NCBI RefSeq assembly: GCF_046054155.1 | Contig: NZ_JBEQCT010000002.1 | Coordinates: forward strand, 620,001-684,000 | Source of the DNA: Celerinatantimonas yamalensis | Lineage (GTDB): Bacteria; Pseudomonadota; Gammaproteobacteria; Enterobacterales; Celerinatantimonadaceae | Direction: 5' to 3' | DNA: 64,000 bases | In this document: in pieces, positions 35,468 through 44,849 of the stretch | Layout: each line of letters begins with the position of its first letter | Numbering within the stretch: position 1 is the stretch's first letter | Notes under the pieces: model-generated | Told to the model about the DNA's origin: nothing | Seen by the model: the letters and a program-made list of their open reading frames with translations, nothing else | Databases searched by the model: none | Program-made: the position numbers and the translations under genes

Positions 35468-36427
35468 GTGAGTATAGCGATTATTATCGGCACTCATGGC
35501 GCTGCTGCCGAGCCTCTTTTGCGTAATGCAGAAATGCTGATCGGTGATCAAGACAACGTCGCTTTCATCGAATTTAACCCTGGTGAAAATGCAGACACTC
35601 TGGTAGAGAAGTATAAGGGCTGTTTAGCCAAGCTCCACTCAGAGGACGGCGTTCTATTCTTGGTCGATACGTGGGGAGGAAGCCCATTTAACGCAGCAAC
35701 ACGTCTAGCCAACGAACAAGAAAACTACGAAGTGATCACAGGGGTTAACGTCCCAATGCTCACTGAAACGTTTATGACGCGTGATGACGATCCATCACTT
35801 AAAGAGCTTATTAGCGTCGCTCTAGAAGCTGGAAGTGGCGGCGTAAAAGCATTTAAAACACAGAAGATCGCGGAAAAACCAGCCCCTGTTGCAGCATCGG
35901 CCCCTCAAGCAGCCCCTGTCGTTGCAGGCCCAGGCGGACATATGAAGATTGGTCTGGCTCGCATTGACGATCGCTTAATTCATGGTCAGGTGGCTACTCG
36001 TTGGACAAAAGAAACTGGCGTTAGCCGCATTATTGTAATCAGTGATGAAGTCGCTCAAGACACTGTGCGTTCTACACTGCTCAAACAGGTTGCACCTCCA
36101 GGCGTTACAGCACACGTGGTCGACGTTGCCAAAGCGATTCGTGTCTATGACAACCCTAAATATGCCAAAGACAAAGTTATGATGTTGTTCACTAATCCGA
36201 CTGATGTTCTAACCATGGTTGAAAGTGGTGTCGAAATTCCGTCAGTCAATATTGGGGGTATGGCCTTTAAACAGGGTAAAACTCAGATCAATAATGCAGT
36301 CTCTGTCGATGAACAAGATATTGCATCATTCAAAGCATTGGATGCAAAAGGCATTGAATTGGAAGTACGTAAAGTGGCCACTGACAGTCGATTATTGATG
36401 ATGGACCTTCTCAAAAAAATCAACTGA
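35468..36427 (+). CDS. manX: PTS mannose-family EIIAB
   Basis: This cytoplasmic protein passes phosphate from HPr to the sugar. The 319-residue protein contains EIIA (1-130, phosphorylated His in IIGTHG, about residue 9), an Ala/Pro-rich linker (140-158), and EIIB (160-319, with ARIDDRLIHGQVATRW, phospho-His at about residue 173). The start is GTG with a nearby AGTGAGGGA. It heads the manXYZ-yobD operon; close E. coli-like sequence points to the mannose/glucose system. Confidence 0.96.
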   Translation: MSIAIIIGTHGAAAEPLLRNAEMLIGDQDNVAFIEFNPGENADTLVEKYKGCLAKLHSEDGVLFLVDTWGGSPFNAATRLANEQENYEVITGVNVPMLTETFMTRDDDPSLKELISVALEAGSGGVKAFKTQKIAEKPAPVAASAPQAAPVVAGPGGHMKIGLARIDDRLIHGQVATRWTKETGVSRIIVISDEVAQDTVRSTLLKQVAPPGVTAHVVDVAKAIRVYDNPKYAKDKVMMLFTNPTDVLTMVESGVEIPSVNIGGMAFKQGKTQINNAVSVDEQDIASFKALDAKGIELEVRKVATDSRLLMMDLLKKIN

Positions 36428-36478
36428 TCCAAATGACCCACAAAGGGCAAATGGCCTTTATGTCTAAGGAGAGATTTC

Positions 36479-37279
36479 ATGGAAATCACAACCATACAAA
36501 TTGTTTTAATCTTTATTATTGCCTGCTTAGCGGGTTTTAGCTCGATTCTAGATGAATTCCAATTCCACCAACCCCTCGTTGCTTGTACCTTAATTGGCTT
36601 GGTACTGGGTGACATGAAAACCGGGATTATCATCGGCGGTACATTGCAGATGATTGCCTTGGGGTGGATGAATATTGGGGCAGCCGTTGCACCTGATGCA
36701 GCATTGGCATCGGTGATTTCGACCATTTTGGTTATCGCAGGTGGGCAAAGTGTTGGTGCTGGGATTGCACTGGCGATCCCTCTAGCTGCCGCGGGTCAAG
36801 TACTGACTATTATCGTACGGACCATCACTGTGGGCTTTCAGCATGCAGCTGATAAGGCAGCAGAATCAGGCAACCTCAGCGCGATTAGCTGGATACATTG
36901 CTCTGCATTAATTTTGCAAGCCATGCGTATTGCTATTCCTGCAACTATTGTCGCCGTTTCAGTGGGAACTGATAGTGTTCATGCAATGCTCTCAGCCATT
37001 CCAGAAGTGGTCACCAATGGTTTAACCATCGCGGGCGGAATGATCGTTGTCGTTGGTTACGGGATGGTCATTAACATGATGCGCGCAGGCTATTTAATGC
37101 CTTTCTTCTACCTCGGCTTTGTCACTGCCGCATTTACCAACTTCAACTTAGTCGCTCTCGGTGTATTAGGTGTCATCATGGCCATCGTTTATATCCAGTT
37201 ACAGCCGAAATATAACCAATCTCAGCAAGTTGCGCAGGCTCAGCCCGGCAGCAATGATCTGGATAACGAATTAGATTAA
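36479..37279 (+). CDS. manY: PTS mannose-family EIIC
   Basis: This membrane component forms, with EIID, the mannose-family sugar channel. At 266 residues it equals E. coli ManY. It begins MEITTIQIVLIFIIACLAG and contains the conserved GTLQMIALGWMNIGAAVAPD segment. AAGGAGAG precedes the ATG. manZ follows 15 bases later. Confidence 0.97.
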   Translation: MEITTIQIVLIFIIACLAGFSSILDEFQFHQPLVACTLIGLVLGDMKTGIIIGGTLQMIALGWMNIGAAVAPDAALASVISTILVIAGGQSVGAGIALAIPLAAAGQVLTIIVRTITVGFQHAADKAAESGNLSAISWIHCSALILQAMRIAIPATIVAVSVGTDSVHAMLSAIPEVVTNGLTIAGGMIVVVGYGMVINMMRAGYLMPFFYLGFVTAAFTNFNLVALGVLGVIMAIVYIQLQPKYNQSQQVAQAQPGSNDLDNELD

Positions 37280-37294
37280 TAGGAGCATTTGATC

Positions 37295-38140
37295 ATGGTT
37301 GACTCTACTAAACAGAAAAAAATAACCAAGTCTGATATTTTCAGTGTATTTTTACGCTCGAACCTATTTCAGGGCTCTTGGAACTTTGAACGGATGCAGG
37401 CTCTGGGATTTTGCTTCTCAGTTGTACCAATGATTCGTCGGTTATATCCTGAGAATAATGAAGAACGCAAACAAGCAATTCGTCGCCATCTGGAGTTTTT
37501 CAACACGCATCCTTACGTGGCCGCACCCATTTTGGGTGTCACGTTAGCAATGGAAGAACAACGTGCTAATGGTGCCAAAGAGATTGATGATGCAGCGATT
37601 AACGGGATTAAAGTCGGTTTGATGGGGCCATTTGCTGGTGTTGGGGACCCTGTATTCTGGGGGACCATGCGTCCAGTATTTGGTGCTTTAGGTGCAGGGA
37701 TTGCCATGAGTGGCAGTTTGCTCGGCCCTATCATGTTCTTCTTCTTGTTTAACTTGTGCCGCTTGTTAGTCCGTTATTATGGCGTGGCTTATGGCTACAA
37801 AAAAGGGGTCGACATCGTTAATGATGTAAGCGGTGGCTTCTTGCAAAAACTTACGGAGGGCTCATCAATTCTTGGCCTCTTTGTGATGGGGGCGTTAGTT
37901 AACAAATGGACTCATGTCAATATTCCGTTGGTGGTATCAAGAATTACTGACCCGAAAGGCCAGGTCCATATCACCACAGTACAAACTATTCTAGACCAGC
38001 TAATGCCAGGCCTTGTCCCATTGCTGCTGACTCTTGGGTGTATGTGGCTGATGCGTAAAAATGTCAATCCACTATGGATTATCCTTGGTTTCTTTGTCAT
38101 TGGGATCGTCGGTTACGCCATTGGTTTGTTAGGGCTATAA
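37295..38140 (+). CDS. manZ: PTS mannose-family EIID
   Basis: This is the second membrane component, 281 residues from the ATG at 37295 (AGGAG 9 bases upstream). It is practically the E. coli ManZ sequence: LRSNLFQGSWNFERMQALGF, GVGDPVFWGTMRPV, and the C-terminal INPLW/GYAIGLLGL region. A hairpin follows, before yobD. Confidence 0.97.
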   Translation: MVDSTKQKKITKSDIFSVFLRSNLFQGSWNFERMQALGFCFSVVPMIRRLYPENNEERKQAIRRHLEFFNTHPYVAAPILGVTLAMEEQRANGAKEIDDAAINGIKVGLMGPFAGVGDPVFWGTMRPVFGALGAGIAMSGSLLGPIMFFFLFNLCRLLVRYYGVAYGYKKGVDIVNDVSGGFLQKLTEGSSILGLFVMGALVNKWTHVNIPLVVSRITDPKGQVHITTVQTILDQLMPGLVPLLLTLGCMWLMRKNVNPLWIILGFFVIGIVGYAIGLLGL

Positions 38141-38144
38141 CTGC

Positions 38145-38171
38145 ATGAAGCCGAGCGAATCTCGGCTTCAT
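38145..38171 (+). terminator. Hairpin between manZ and yobD
   Basis: A perfect 11-bp stem (ATGAAGCCGAG / CTCGGCTTCAT) with loop CGAAT starts 4 bases after the manZ stop. The T-run is weak, so it may attenuate rather than stop transcription into yobD. Confidence 0.65.
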
Positions 38172-38249
38172 CTTCACTGCTGATTAATACCACTCAAGTG
38201 GCTTTCATCGGCAGTTTTTTATCGACTATGAGTACAAAGATGAGGACCT

Positions 38250-38732
38250 ATGTCAGTAACCGATTGGGTATTATTTGGCTTTATTATCCTGCTGTTTGGT
38301 TATGCCATTTATGATGAATTCATCATGCCTAGACGACATGGAAAAACGATTTTACACATCCCGTTATTGCGTAAAACACGCTTAGATAGCTTAATCTTTG
38401 TCGCACTTATTGCTATTTTACTCTATCGCAATATGACCAACGGCGGTCGTCCTTTCACAACCTATCTATTAGTCATGGTTGCACTACTATCGGTCTATCT
38501 GGCTTATATTCGCCAGCCTAAATTACTATTTAAACCAAGTGGTTTTTTCTTTGCCAATGCTTTTATTGATTACCAACGGATCAAATCAATGAACTTAACT
38601 GAGGATGGCGTTCTAGTCTTTGGTTTAGACTCAGGAAATCTCCCTATCGAGCTACATCGTATCGATGATTTAGGAAAAATTACCGAACTATTTTCGCGGC
38701 AGGAAACTCAACCGATGACCAAATCGTCTTAA
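38250..38732 (+). CDS. yobD: YobD family (DUF986) membrane protein
   Basis: This 160-residue protein matches E. coli YobD (152), which also lies directly behind manXYZ. Three hydrophobic segments occupy about 5-25, 45-65 and 70-90; PRRHGKT, FKPSGFFFANAFIDYQRIKS and MNLTEDGVLVF are shared with the family. The function is unknown; the fixed position suggests a link with the mannose transporter. Confidence 0.92.
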   Translation: MSVTDWVLFGFIILLFGYAIYDEFIMPRRHGKTILHIPLLRKTRLDSLIFVALIAILLYRNMTNGGRPFTTYLLVMVALLSVYLAYIRQPKLLFKPSGFFFANAFIDYQRIKSMNLTEDGVLVFGLDSGNLPIELHRIDDLGKITELFSRQETQPMTKSS

Positions 38733-38857
38733 TCCATGTTGGCTCGATTAACAGCGATAGGGCTATTTAGCTGGTTAATAAATTGCTGTATTTTATCCGC
38801 TCTTTCGTTACACTGAAAACGTTGACATTCAAGTCATCGATTTACCACAGGGACGAC

Positions 38858-39280
38858 ATGCGCATTATCAACAGTTTAATTAACCTGTCGTTGGCCGCCA
38901 TGCTAGCAGGGTGTAATGGGTATCCCCCACCACTTAATCGAGCGGCTTTAAATCAGACACAGTGGCGAGCGACATCCCCTTATGACGCTCATCAGTATGT
39001 CCAATTTAATTTACGCCAAGTAAACCAAAATCTGGCGTTATATGGACAAGGCGGATGCCATCGCTTTGCGGGGATGATGCGTGTGGAGGGCAACCGGATT
39101 AGTCTAGACACACCATTAATGAAGCGCAATATTCAAGGTTGTCAAGTAGGCCGAGAGATGATGATCAACCATTATATTGACGTCATTCAACAAGGGTTGA
39201 TTTTTGATGCGGGTGCATTTTACAGCAGCGATGGTTCGGTGGTATTCCATCAGCAAATGCCAACGGCTAAAAATAATTAA
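38858..39280 (+). CDS. Lipoprotein with META/HslJ-like domain
   Basis: This 140-residue protein has a lipoprotein signal (LSLAAMLAGC, lipidated Cys at about 18). The mature part has a META-like pattern: LNQTQWRATSP, YGQGGCHRFAGMMRVEGNRISL and RNIQGC. The frame opens at 38783, but the ATG at 38858 with CAGGGA upstream gives a proper signal peptide. META proteins are envelope proteins, some tied to heat-shock resistance; no specific job can be assigned. Confidence 0.72.
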   Translation: MRIINSLINLSLAAMLAGCNGYPPPLNRAALNQTQWRATSPYDAHQYVQFNLRQVNQNLALYGQGGCHRFAGMMRVEGNRISLDTPLMKRNIQGCQVGREMMINHYIDVIQQGLIFDAGAFYSSDGSVVFHQQMPTAKNN

Positions 39281-39306
39281 CCCTCAGACAGAACAGCTGA
39301 TCTCAG

Positions 39307-39714
39307 CTATTTCATCAAATCATCCAGCGCCTCTAAAATAGAACAATGAGCGGCGCTTTCATCGCCGCCACAGCATACTTCACTTAAATGTAATAATGAT
39401 GATTCAAATGCGCGTAATTCTTCAATTTGCGCGCGCACAATCGCCAACTTGTTATCAACCACTTTTTTCACATCGCGGCAAGCAACTTGCTCACGGGCAT
39501 CGCGAATGGTGGCGAGCTCTTGCATATCAGCATTGGCCAGTCCAGCATTTTTACCTCGTAAAATAAATTTTAAACGGCGCAGGTCATGATCGGTGTACAC
39601 CCGATAACCATTAGCAGCCCGAGGTGGAGCCTTGAGTAAACCTTCCTTTTCATAAAAACGAATCGTCTCTGTAGATACGCCACTTAACTGTGCAATTTCA
39701 CCAATTCGATACAT
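39307..39714 (-). CDS. zntR: MerR-family zinc regulator ZntR-like
   Basis: This 135-residue regulator begins MYRIGEIAQLSGVSTETIRF (MerR helix-turn-helix). It has a dimerisation helix and the metal-binding Cys residues of the ZntR type: one in VACRDVK (about 79) and the C-terminal VCCGGDESAAHCSILEALD loop. That loop is the Zn(II)-sensing hallmark. The ATG at 39714 with AAGGTG upstream is preferred over the longer frame. zntA is not adjacent; purH is the divergent neighbour. Cd/Pb specificity cannot be excluded. Confidence 0.85.
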   Translation of the reverse strand: MYRIGEIAQLSGVSTETIRFYEKEGLLKAPPRAANGYRVYTDHDLRRLKFILRGKNAGLANADMQELATIRDAREQVACRDVKKVVDNKLAIVRAQIEELRAFESSLLHLSEVCCGGDESAAHCSILEALDDLMK

Positions 39715-40058
39715 GTGCAACACCTTATTCTGATGATGTGATAACTTGACTATGGCAGCCATCTAATCACTAGGTCAAGCCTGATAATCGGGTCATCGTA
39801 TAAAGCCAAAACACCAAAATGCTTTAACTCAATGCCACCGACGATGCTCGATTCAATACATATAAGTGTCAGTATACCCGCTGAAAAGGGCGAAAAAAGT
39901 CAATAAGTTATCACTAATAACTGCCTGATATGGCGTAAATAAGCTGATTTTTTCATCCTGACATCGCCTTTCATTGTCATTTTCAGGTAACATATGTGGC
40001 AGTTCTATGGCAGTCCCCCCTGCTCTTAAATTTCAACCTAAAGAGGAATGATCCCGCA
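39715..40058. other. Divergent zntR-purH intergenic region
   Basis: This 344-base region carries the promoters of zntR and purH. No clear PurR box (ACGCAAACGTTTNC-type) was found. A CTTGAC...GTCAAG inverted repeat (39749-39778) sits in the zntR promoter area, where a MerR-type site is expected, but its spacing is not typical. Confidence 0.35.
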
Positions 40059-41651
40059 ATGGAAAACGCTCGACCTATTCGACGTGCTCTAATTAGTGTT
40101 TCAGATAAAACTGGTATTGTAGAATTTGCCCGCGCATTAAGTGAGCGCGGCGTCGAATTACTCTCGACCGGAGGCACCTGTAAACTACTCGCTGACAACG
40201 GTATTTCCGTCATGGAAGTATCTGATTATACAGGTCACCCAGAGATGATGGATGGCCGGGTCAAAACCCTTCATCCAAAAATTCACGGTGGTATTTTAGG
40301 TCGCCGAGGCACTGATGAAGAGATTATGGCTGACCATCAGATCCAACCAATTGATATGGTCATCGTCAACCTCTATCCCTTCGCACAAACCGTTGCTAAC
40401 CCAGATTGTTCGCTTGAAGATGCGATCGAAAATATCGATATTGGTGGCCCAACAATGGTTCGCAGCGCGGCCAAAAATAACAAAGATGTGGCCGTTGTCG
40501 TCAACAGTGGTGATTACCAGCGTGTTTTAACCGAAATGATCGCCAATCAAAACTCGCTCACGCAATCGACTCGTTTTGATTTGGCTATCGCGGCCTTTGA
40601 GCACACGGCCGCTTATGATGGCATGATTGCCAACTATTTCGGCACCATGGTACCTAGCTATGGCTCGCCTGAAGAAAATAATCCTGATTCAGCCTTTCCT
40701 CGCACTATCAACTTCCAATTTAAGAAAAAGCAAGATATGCGTTATGGTGAAAATAGCCATCAACAAGCCGCTTTTTATGTGGAATCTGATGTCCCGCAAG
40801 GATCAATCGCCAATGCCAATCAGCTGCAAGGCAAAGCACTTTCTTATAATAACATTGCCGATACGGATTCAGCGTTAGAGTGTGTAAAAGAATTTGATGA
40901 GCCCGCCTGCGTCATTGTCAAACATGCTAACCCATGTGGTGTGGCCATTGGCGAGAACATTTTCGATGCCTATCAGCGTGCCTTTGCCACTGATCCAACG
41001 TCAGCATTTGGCGGCATTATCGCGTTTAACCGCACACTAGATGCCGATACAGCTGAAGCCATTGTCGCCAAACAATTTGTCGAAGTCATTATTGCCCCAC
41101 AGATTTCAAGCGAAGCGCGCCAAATTGTGGCGGCTAAGAAAAATGTACGCTTGTTAGAAGCAGGACAATGGCAGCAAAAAGCGCGCGGTTATCAGCTCAA
41201 ACGAGTCAATGGTGGCTTATTAGTGCAAGATCGCGACAATGGTATGATTCATCAAGGCGATCTCCAAGTCGTCACTGAACGTACCCCAAGCGAGCAAGAA
41301 TTGAGTGATGCCCTATTTTGCTGGAAAGTAGCCAAATATGTGAAGTCAAACGCGATTGTTTATGCCAAAAATCATATGACTATTGGCGTGGGTGCAGGCC
41401 AAATGAGCCGCGTCTATAGTGCCAAAATAGCCAGCCTTAAAGCACAAGATGAAGGGCTTGAAGTCGCGGGCAGTGTCATGGCATCAGATGCATTTTTCCC
41501 ATTTCGTGATGGGATTGATGCAGCGGCAAAAGCCGGAATAACCTGTGTGATCCAACCGGGTGGTTCTATTCGTGATGATGAAGTCATTGCAGCGGCTAAC
41601 GAGCATGGCATTGCTATGATCTTTACCGGTATGCGCCATTTCTTCCATTAA
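40059..41651 (+). CDS. purH: Bifunctional AICAR transformylase/IMP cyclohydrolase
   Basis: This enzyme carries out the last two steps to IMP in purine synthesis. The N-terminal cyclohydrolase domain (1-200) has LISVSDKTGIVEFA and STGGTCKLL; the transformylase domain (200-530) has the active-site KH in VIVKHANPCGVA and SVMASDAFFPFRDGID. The 530 residues match E. coli (529). The ATG at 40059 with AGAGGAA is chosen over an upstream extension. purD follows 48 bases later in the usual purHD operon. Confidence 0.97.
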   Translation: MENARPIRRALISVSDKTGIVEFARALSERGVELLSTGGTCKLLADNGISVMEVSDYTGHPEMMDGRVKTLHPKIHGGILGRRGTDEEIMADHQIQPIDMVIVNLYPFAQTVANPDCSLEDAIENIDIGGPTMVRSAAKNNKDVAVVVNSGDYQRVLTEMIANQNSLTQSTRFDLAIAAFEHTAAYDGMIANYFGTMVPSYGSPEENNPDSAFPRTINFQFKKKQDMRYGENSHQQAAFYVESDVPQGSIANANQLQGKALSYNNIADTDSALECVKEFDEPACVIVKHANPCGVAIGENIFDAYQRAFATDPTSAFGGIIAFNRTLDADTAEAIVAKQFVEVIIAPQISSEARQIVAAKKNVRLLEAGQWQQKARGYQLKRVNGGLLVQDRDNGMIHQGDLQVVTERTPSEQELSDALFCWKVAKYVKSNAIVYAKNHMTIGVGAGQMSRVYSAKIASLKAQDEGLEVAGSVMASDAFFPFRDGIDAAAKAGITCVIQPGGSIRDDEVIAAANEHGIAMIFTGMRHFFH

Positions 41652-41666
41652 TTATTGCTATGCGAC

Positions 41667-41684
41667 GCTGGGGATCGCCCCAGC
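41667..41684 (+). promoter_or_regulatory. Hairpin between purH and purD
   Basis: A perfect 7-bp G/C-rich stem GCTGGGG / CCCCAGC with an ATCG loop lies in the short purH-purD gap. With no T-run it is probably an mRNA processing or stability element. Confidence 0.5.
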
Positions 41685-41699
41685 CTCAACAGGAATGTT

Positions 41700-43004
41700 A
41701 TGAAAGTTCTTATTATTGGCGGCGGTGGCCGTGAACATGCTTTAGCTTGGAAAGCTGCTCAGTCTATGATGGTTGATCAAGTATTTGTTGCTCCAGGCAA
41801 TGCAGGATCTGCGTTAGAAGACAAGGTCAGCAACGTTGAGATAGCTGCCGATGCCATTGAGCAATTGCTGCAGTTTGCCCAAGAACAACGTATTGAGCTC
41901 ACTATTGTCGGGCCAGAAGCCCCCTTGGTTATTGGTGTAGTAGACGCGTTTGAAGCAGCGGGTCTCGTGATTTTTGGTCCAACGCAGGGCGCCGCGCAAC
42001 TTGAGGGATCAAAAGCTTTTACCAAAGACTTTTTAGCTCGCCACCAAATCCCATCCGGCGCTTACCAAACCTTTAGTGAAGTTAAACCTGCTCTTGAATA
42101 CATCAAGCAGCAAGGCGCGCCGATCGTCATCAAGGCCGATGGCTTAGCAGCTGGCAAAGGCGTTGTCGTTGCCATGGATGAAGCACAAGCTGAGGCAGCC
42201 ATTCATGATATGCTCTCTGGCAATCGCTTTGGTGATGCAGGCAGTCGCGTTGTTATCGAAGAGTTTTTAGACGGTGAAGAAGCCAGCTTCATTGTGATGG
42301 TTGATGGGGAACATGTGTTACCCATGGCAACCAGCCAAGACCATAAACGTGTCGGTGATGGCGATACCGGTCCGAATACGGGTGGTATGGGAGCCTATTC
42401 ACCAGCGCCTGTCGTGACCGCAACCATCCATCAGCGAGTCATGGATGAGGTGATCTATCCGACCGTTCGTGGCATGGCAGCAGAAGGTCATCCCTATAAG
42501 GGATTTTTATATGCCGGATTAATGATTAGTGCAGACGGAACACCGAAGGTTATTGAATACAATTGCCGCTTTGGCGATCCAGAAACCCAGCCGATCATGA
42601 TGCGACTACGCTCTGATCTGGTTGCTTTATGTTTGGCGGGCAGTACTGGTAACTTAGATAAAAGTACCGTTGAATTTGACTCACGACCAGCCCTTGGTGT
42701 GGTCATAGCTGCTGGTGGCTACCCTGAAGCGTATCAAAAAGGGGATGTCATTAAAGGCCTACCGGATGTAACACCGCTTAGCGAAGCTATCGATCAAAAA
42801 ATATTTCATGCAGGAACGCGTCTTAATGAACAGGGGCAAACTCTAACAGCGGGTGGTCGAGTGTTGTGTGCAACGGCCCTTGGTGATTCAGTCTTTGACG
42901 CGCAGCAAAAAGCCTACGCACTTGCCAAACAGGTCTATTGGCAGGGTAGCTTTTATCGTCATGATATTGGTCATCATGCGATTAGCCGCGAAATGTGTGA
43001 GTAA
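41700..43004 (+). CDS. purD: Phosphoribosylamine-glycine ligase
   Basis: This ATP-grasp enzyme makes glycinamide ribonucleotide, the second step of purine synthesis. It has MKVLIIGGGGREHALAW at the start, PIVIKADGLAAGKGVVVA and the NTGGMGAYSP and YNCRFGDPETQ motifs. The ATG at 41700 with AGGAATG gives 434 residues (429 in E. coli); an upstream CTG/TTG-type extension is not supported. It is the second gene of purHD. Confidence 0.97.
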   Translation: MKVLIIGGGGREHALAWKAAQSMMVDQVFVAPGNAGSALEDKVSNVEIAADAIEQLLQFAQEQRIELTIVGPEAPLVIGVVDAFEAAGLVIFGPTQGAAQLEGSKAFTKDFLARHQIPSGAYQTFSEVKPALEYIKQQGAPIVIKADGLAAGKGVVVAMDEAQAEAAIHDMLSGNRFGDAGSRVVIEEFLDGEEASFIVMVDGEHVLPMATSQDHKRVGDGDTGPNTGGMGAYSPAPVVTATIHQRVMDEVIYPTVRGMAAEGHPYKGFLYAGLMISADGTPKVIEYNCRFGDPETQPIMMRLRSDLVALCLAGSTGNLDKSTVEFDSRPALGVVIAAGGYPEAYQKGDVIKGLPDVTPLSEAIDQKIFHAGTRLNEQGQTLTAGGRVLCATALGDSVFDAQQKAYALAKQVYWQGSFYRHDIGHHAISREMCE

Positions 43005-43014
43005 GGCCTCAATT

Positions 43015-43046
43015 ACTGGCCCAGCTTCTGCTAGGCCAGTTTAGTT
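43015..43046 (+). terminator. Terminator after purD
   Basis: A 7-bp stem ACTGGCC (43015-43021) / GGCCAGT (43034-43040) is followed by TTAGTTTT, 11 bases after the stop. Confidence 0.7.
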
Positions 43047-43274
43047 TTAATCACTCGTAAATTCAATGAGTTAGTCTTTTTTAAAACTTTTTAGTGAAAA
43101 AATAAACTTTCTTAGAAAAAAATAGACTAAAAACGCTATTTTTTCCTCTTTACTCCTTTCTCAACTATTGCGACTATCGTCAGGTCACGCGATTTATCGC
43201 GCTTTAACTGGCCTGTTTGTCCTCATCCCACGTACAGGCTTAGATTCAAGTTGATTGTTTTGGAGTGCTAGGGA

Positions 43275-43460
43275 ATGAAACGATCTAATCGCCCTCATTT
43301 TGATGATGAAGAATGGATGGACGAGGATGAGCTTAAGCATGCTCGTAAAAGTCATCAGGAACATCGCGGCCGTACCAAAGGGCAGGCTCGTCGTGAAATT
43401 GAAGATTACCAAGAGCAGAAACAGCTTCGAGGTTTATTGCGTGAGGGATATGACGATTAA
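43275..43460 (+). CDS. Small charged protein, PA3496-like
   Basis: This 61-residue, highly charged protein begins MKRSNRPHFDDEEWMDEDEL and ends with QARREIEDYQEQKQLRGLL. The RRxIEDYxExKxLRxLL ending resembles the PA3496 family (putative envelope-integrity proteins) of gammaproteobacteria. TAGGGA precedes the ATG and a strong terminator follows, supporting a real gene. Function unknown. Confidence 0.7.
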   Translation: MKRSNRPHFDDEEWMDEDELKHARKSHQEHRGRTKGQARREIEDYQEQKQLRGLLREGYDD

Positions 43461-43476
43461 CTAAACTAATACGTTT

Positions 43477-43513
43477 AGGCCTGCTTAACTAATGCGTTAA
43501 GCGGGCCTTTTTA
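43477..43513 (+). terminator. Terminator after the small charged protein
   Basis: A 13-bp stem (AGGCCTGCTTAAC / GTTAAGCGGGCCT, one G-U pair) with loop TAATGC is followed by TTTTTAA. It is a textbook intrinsic terminator. Confidence 0.9.
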
Positions 43514-43644
43514 ATGCTCTGTTTAACCATTCTTTTTTACTTTGCTGCATATTTCCTTCTCTATCCCTTAGCCATCATTTCGCTCACAGCCCTCATCTTA
43601 GGGTGTGTGTTTATTGCTAATAAGTGCCTATAGCAACGACCAAA

Positions 43645-44691
43645 CTAGCGCATCGTGGGTATGACACCTGGCATATCCGTATCAAATTCACTGACATAAC
43701 GGTTAACCGAATGACGACGGATCAAAGTTGGTTTATATATCCCAGCACCTTTTGCACCCTGCTCTCCATCGGCAAGCTGAATAGCCAATTGCGCAGCTTT
43801 TTGCGCCATCTGGGTCAGTGGATAGCGGATAGTCGTTAAACGCGGGTGGACATAACGGGCAATCAAGCCATCATCAAATCCTACAATGGAAATCTGCTCC
43901 GGCACTTTGACATTATTATCATAAAGTATGGTTAATGCACCAGCCGCCATCGAATCGTTATAGCAGATCAGCGCTGAAAACTTCTCATACATACTCATTA
44001 ATTCAGTCATCGCATGTTCGCCGCCAGTATGATCAGGCGAGCCATAGGTCACCAATTGTTCATCAAACGCGATATCATAATCGTTGAGCGCCGCGCAATA
44101 TCCTGCCAATCGATCTTGCGCATCTGAGATAACATGATCTGAGCACAAAAAACCGATGCGTCGATGGCCTTGAGATAACAGATGCGACGTTGCCAGCCAG
44201 GCACCATAATGGTCATCCAGTGCTAAACATCGATCCGCGTAAGCGGGCACCATACGGTTAATCAACACCATTCCAGGAAGCTGCTGAAAATATTCGCCAA
44301 GTTGCTCATCACTCAACTTTTTCGCGTGCACGACCAATGCACGGCAGCGATGTCTGAGCATCTGTTCAATCATTTGCTGTTCACGTTCACCATCATGATA
44401 GCCATTGGCCACTAACAAAAACTTTTTATGCGCCATCGCCACATGATCAGTCGCTTTAACCATGGCTCCAAAAAAAGGATCCGAGACATCGGCGACAACT
44501 AACCCGAGCATTTCAGAATCTTGATGTGCTAAAGCGCGCGCGCTTGCATTGGGTTGATAACGCAGTTCCAGCATGGCTTTGCGTACCCGCTTAACCGACT
44601 GGCTACCTGCTTTAGGTGAACCATTAATCACGCGAGATACGGTTGCAACAGAAACCCCCGCTAACTTTGCTACATCTTTGATGGTTGCCAT
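43645..44691 (-). CDS. galR: Galactose repressor GalR/GalS
   Basis: This LacI-family repressor of galactose genes is very similar to E. coli GalR across its length: MATIKDVAKLAGVSVATVSR (helix-turn-helix), ADVSDPFFGAMVKA, VLINRMVPAYADRCLALDD, GGEHAMTELM, RYVHPRLTTIRYP and LIRRHSV. At 348 residues it is of normal length. It is divergent from galE. Operators of the GalR type (GTGTAANCGNTTACAC) lie before ganE, sglT and galE2, so its regulon probably spans this whole region. GalR and GalS are hard to tell apart by sequence. Confidence 0.93.
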   Translation of the reverse strand: MATIKDVAKLAGVSVATVSRVINGSPKAGSQSVKRVRKAMLELRYQPNASARALAHQDSEMLGLVVADVSDPFFGAMVKATDHVAMAHKKFLLVANGYHDGEREQQMIEQMLRHRCRALVVHAKKLSDEQLGEYFQQLPGMVLINRMVPAYADRCLALDDHYGAWLATSHLLSQGHRRIGFLCSDHVISDAQDRLAGYCAALNDYDIAFDEQLVTYGSPDHTGGEHAMTELMSMYEKFSALICYNDSMAAGALTILYDNNVKVPEQISIVGFDDGLIARYVHPRLTTIRYPLTQMAQKAAQLAIQLADGEQGAKGAGIYKPTLIRRHSVNRYVSEFDTDMPGVIPTMR

Positions 44692-44778
44692 GTATTCCTC
44701 TATGCACAGTTGATTCGTTTTTTTGATATCATTTCGCCAACTTTCAGCTTGTTAAGCTAACCCTATCTGTCACTATGA

Positions 44779-44809
44779 TATCAACTGGGGTTGATAAGTT
44801 TAGTCAACC
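44779..44809. promoter_or_regulatory. Overlapping inverted repeats in the galR-galE gap
   Basis: TATCAAC-TGGG-GTTGATA (44779-44796) overlaps GGTTGA-N9-TCAACC (44789-44809). They lie between divergent galR and galE, 41 bases before the galE start. Neither matches the GalR consensus, so another regulator, or a divergent site, is possible. Confidence 0.5.
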
Positions 44810-44849
44810 ATTTATAGATCGTTCTATTTAATCATCATGGAGTCTTGTC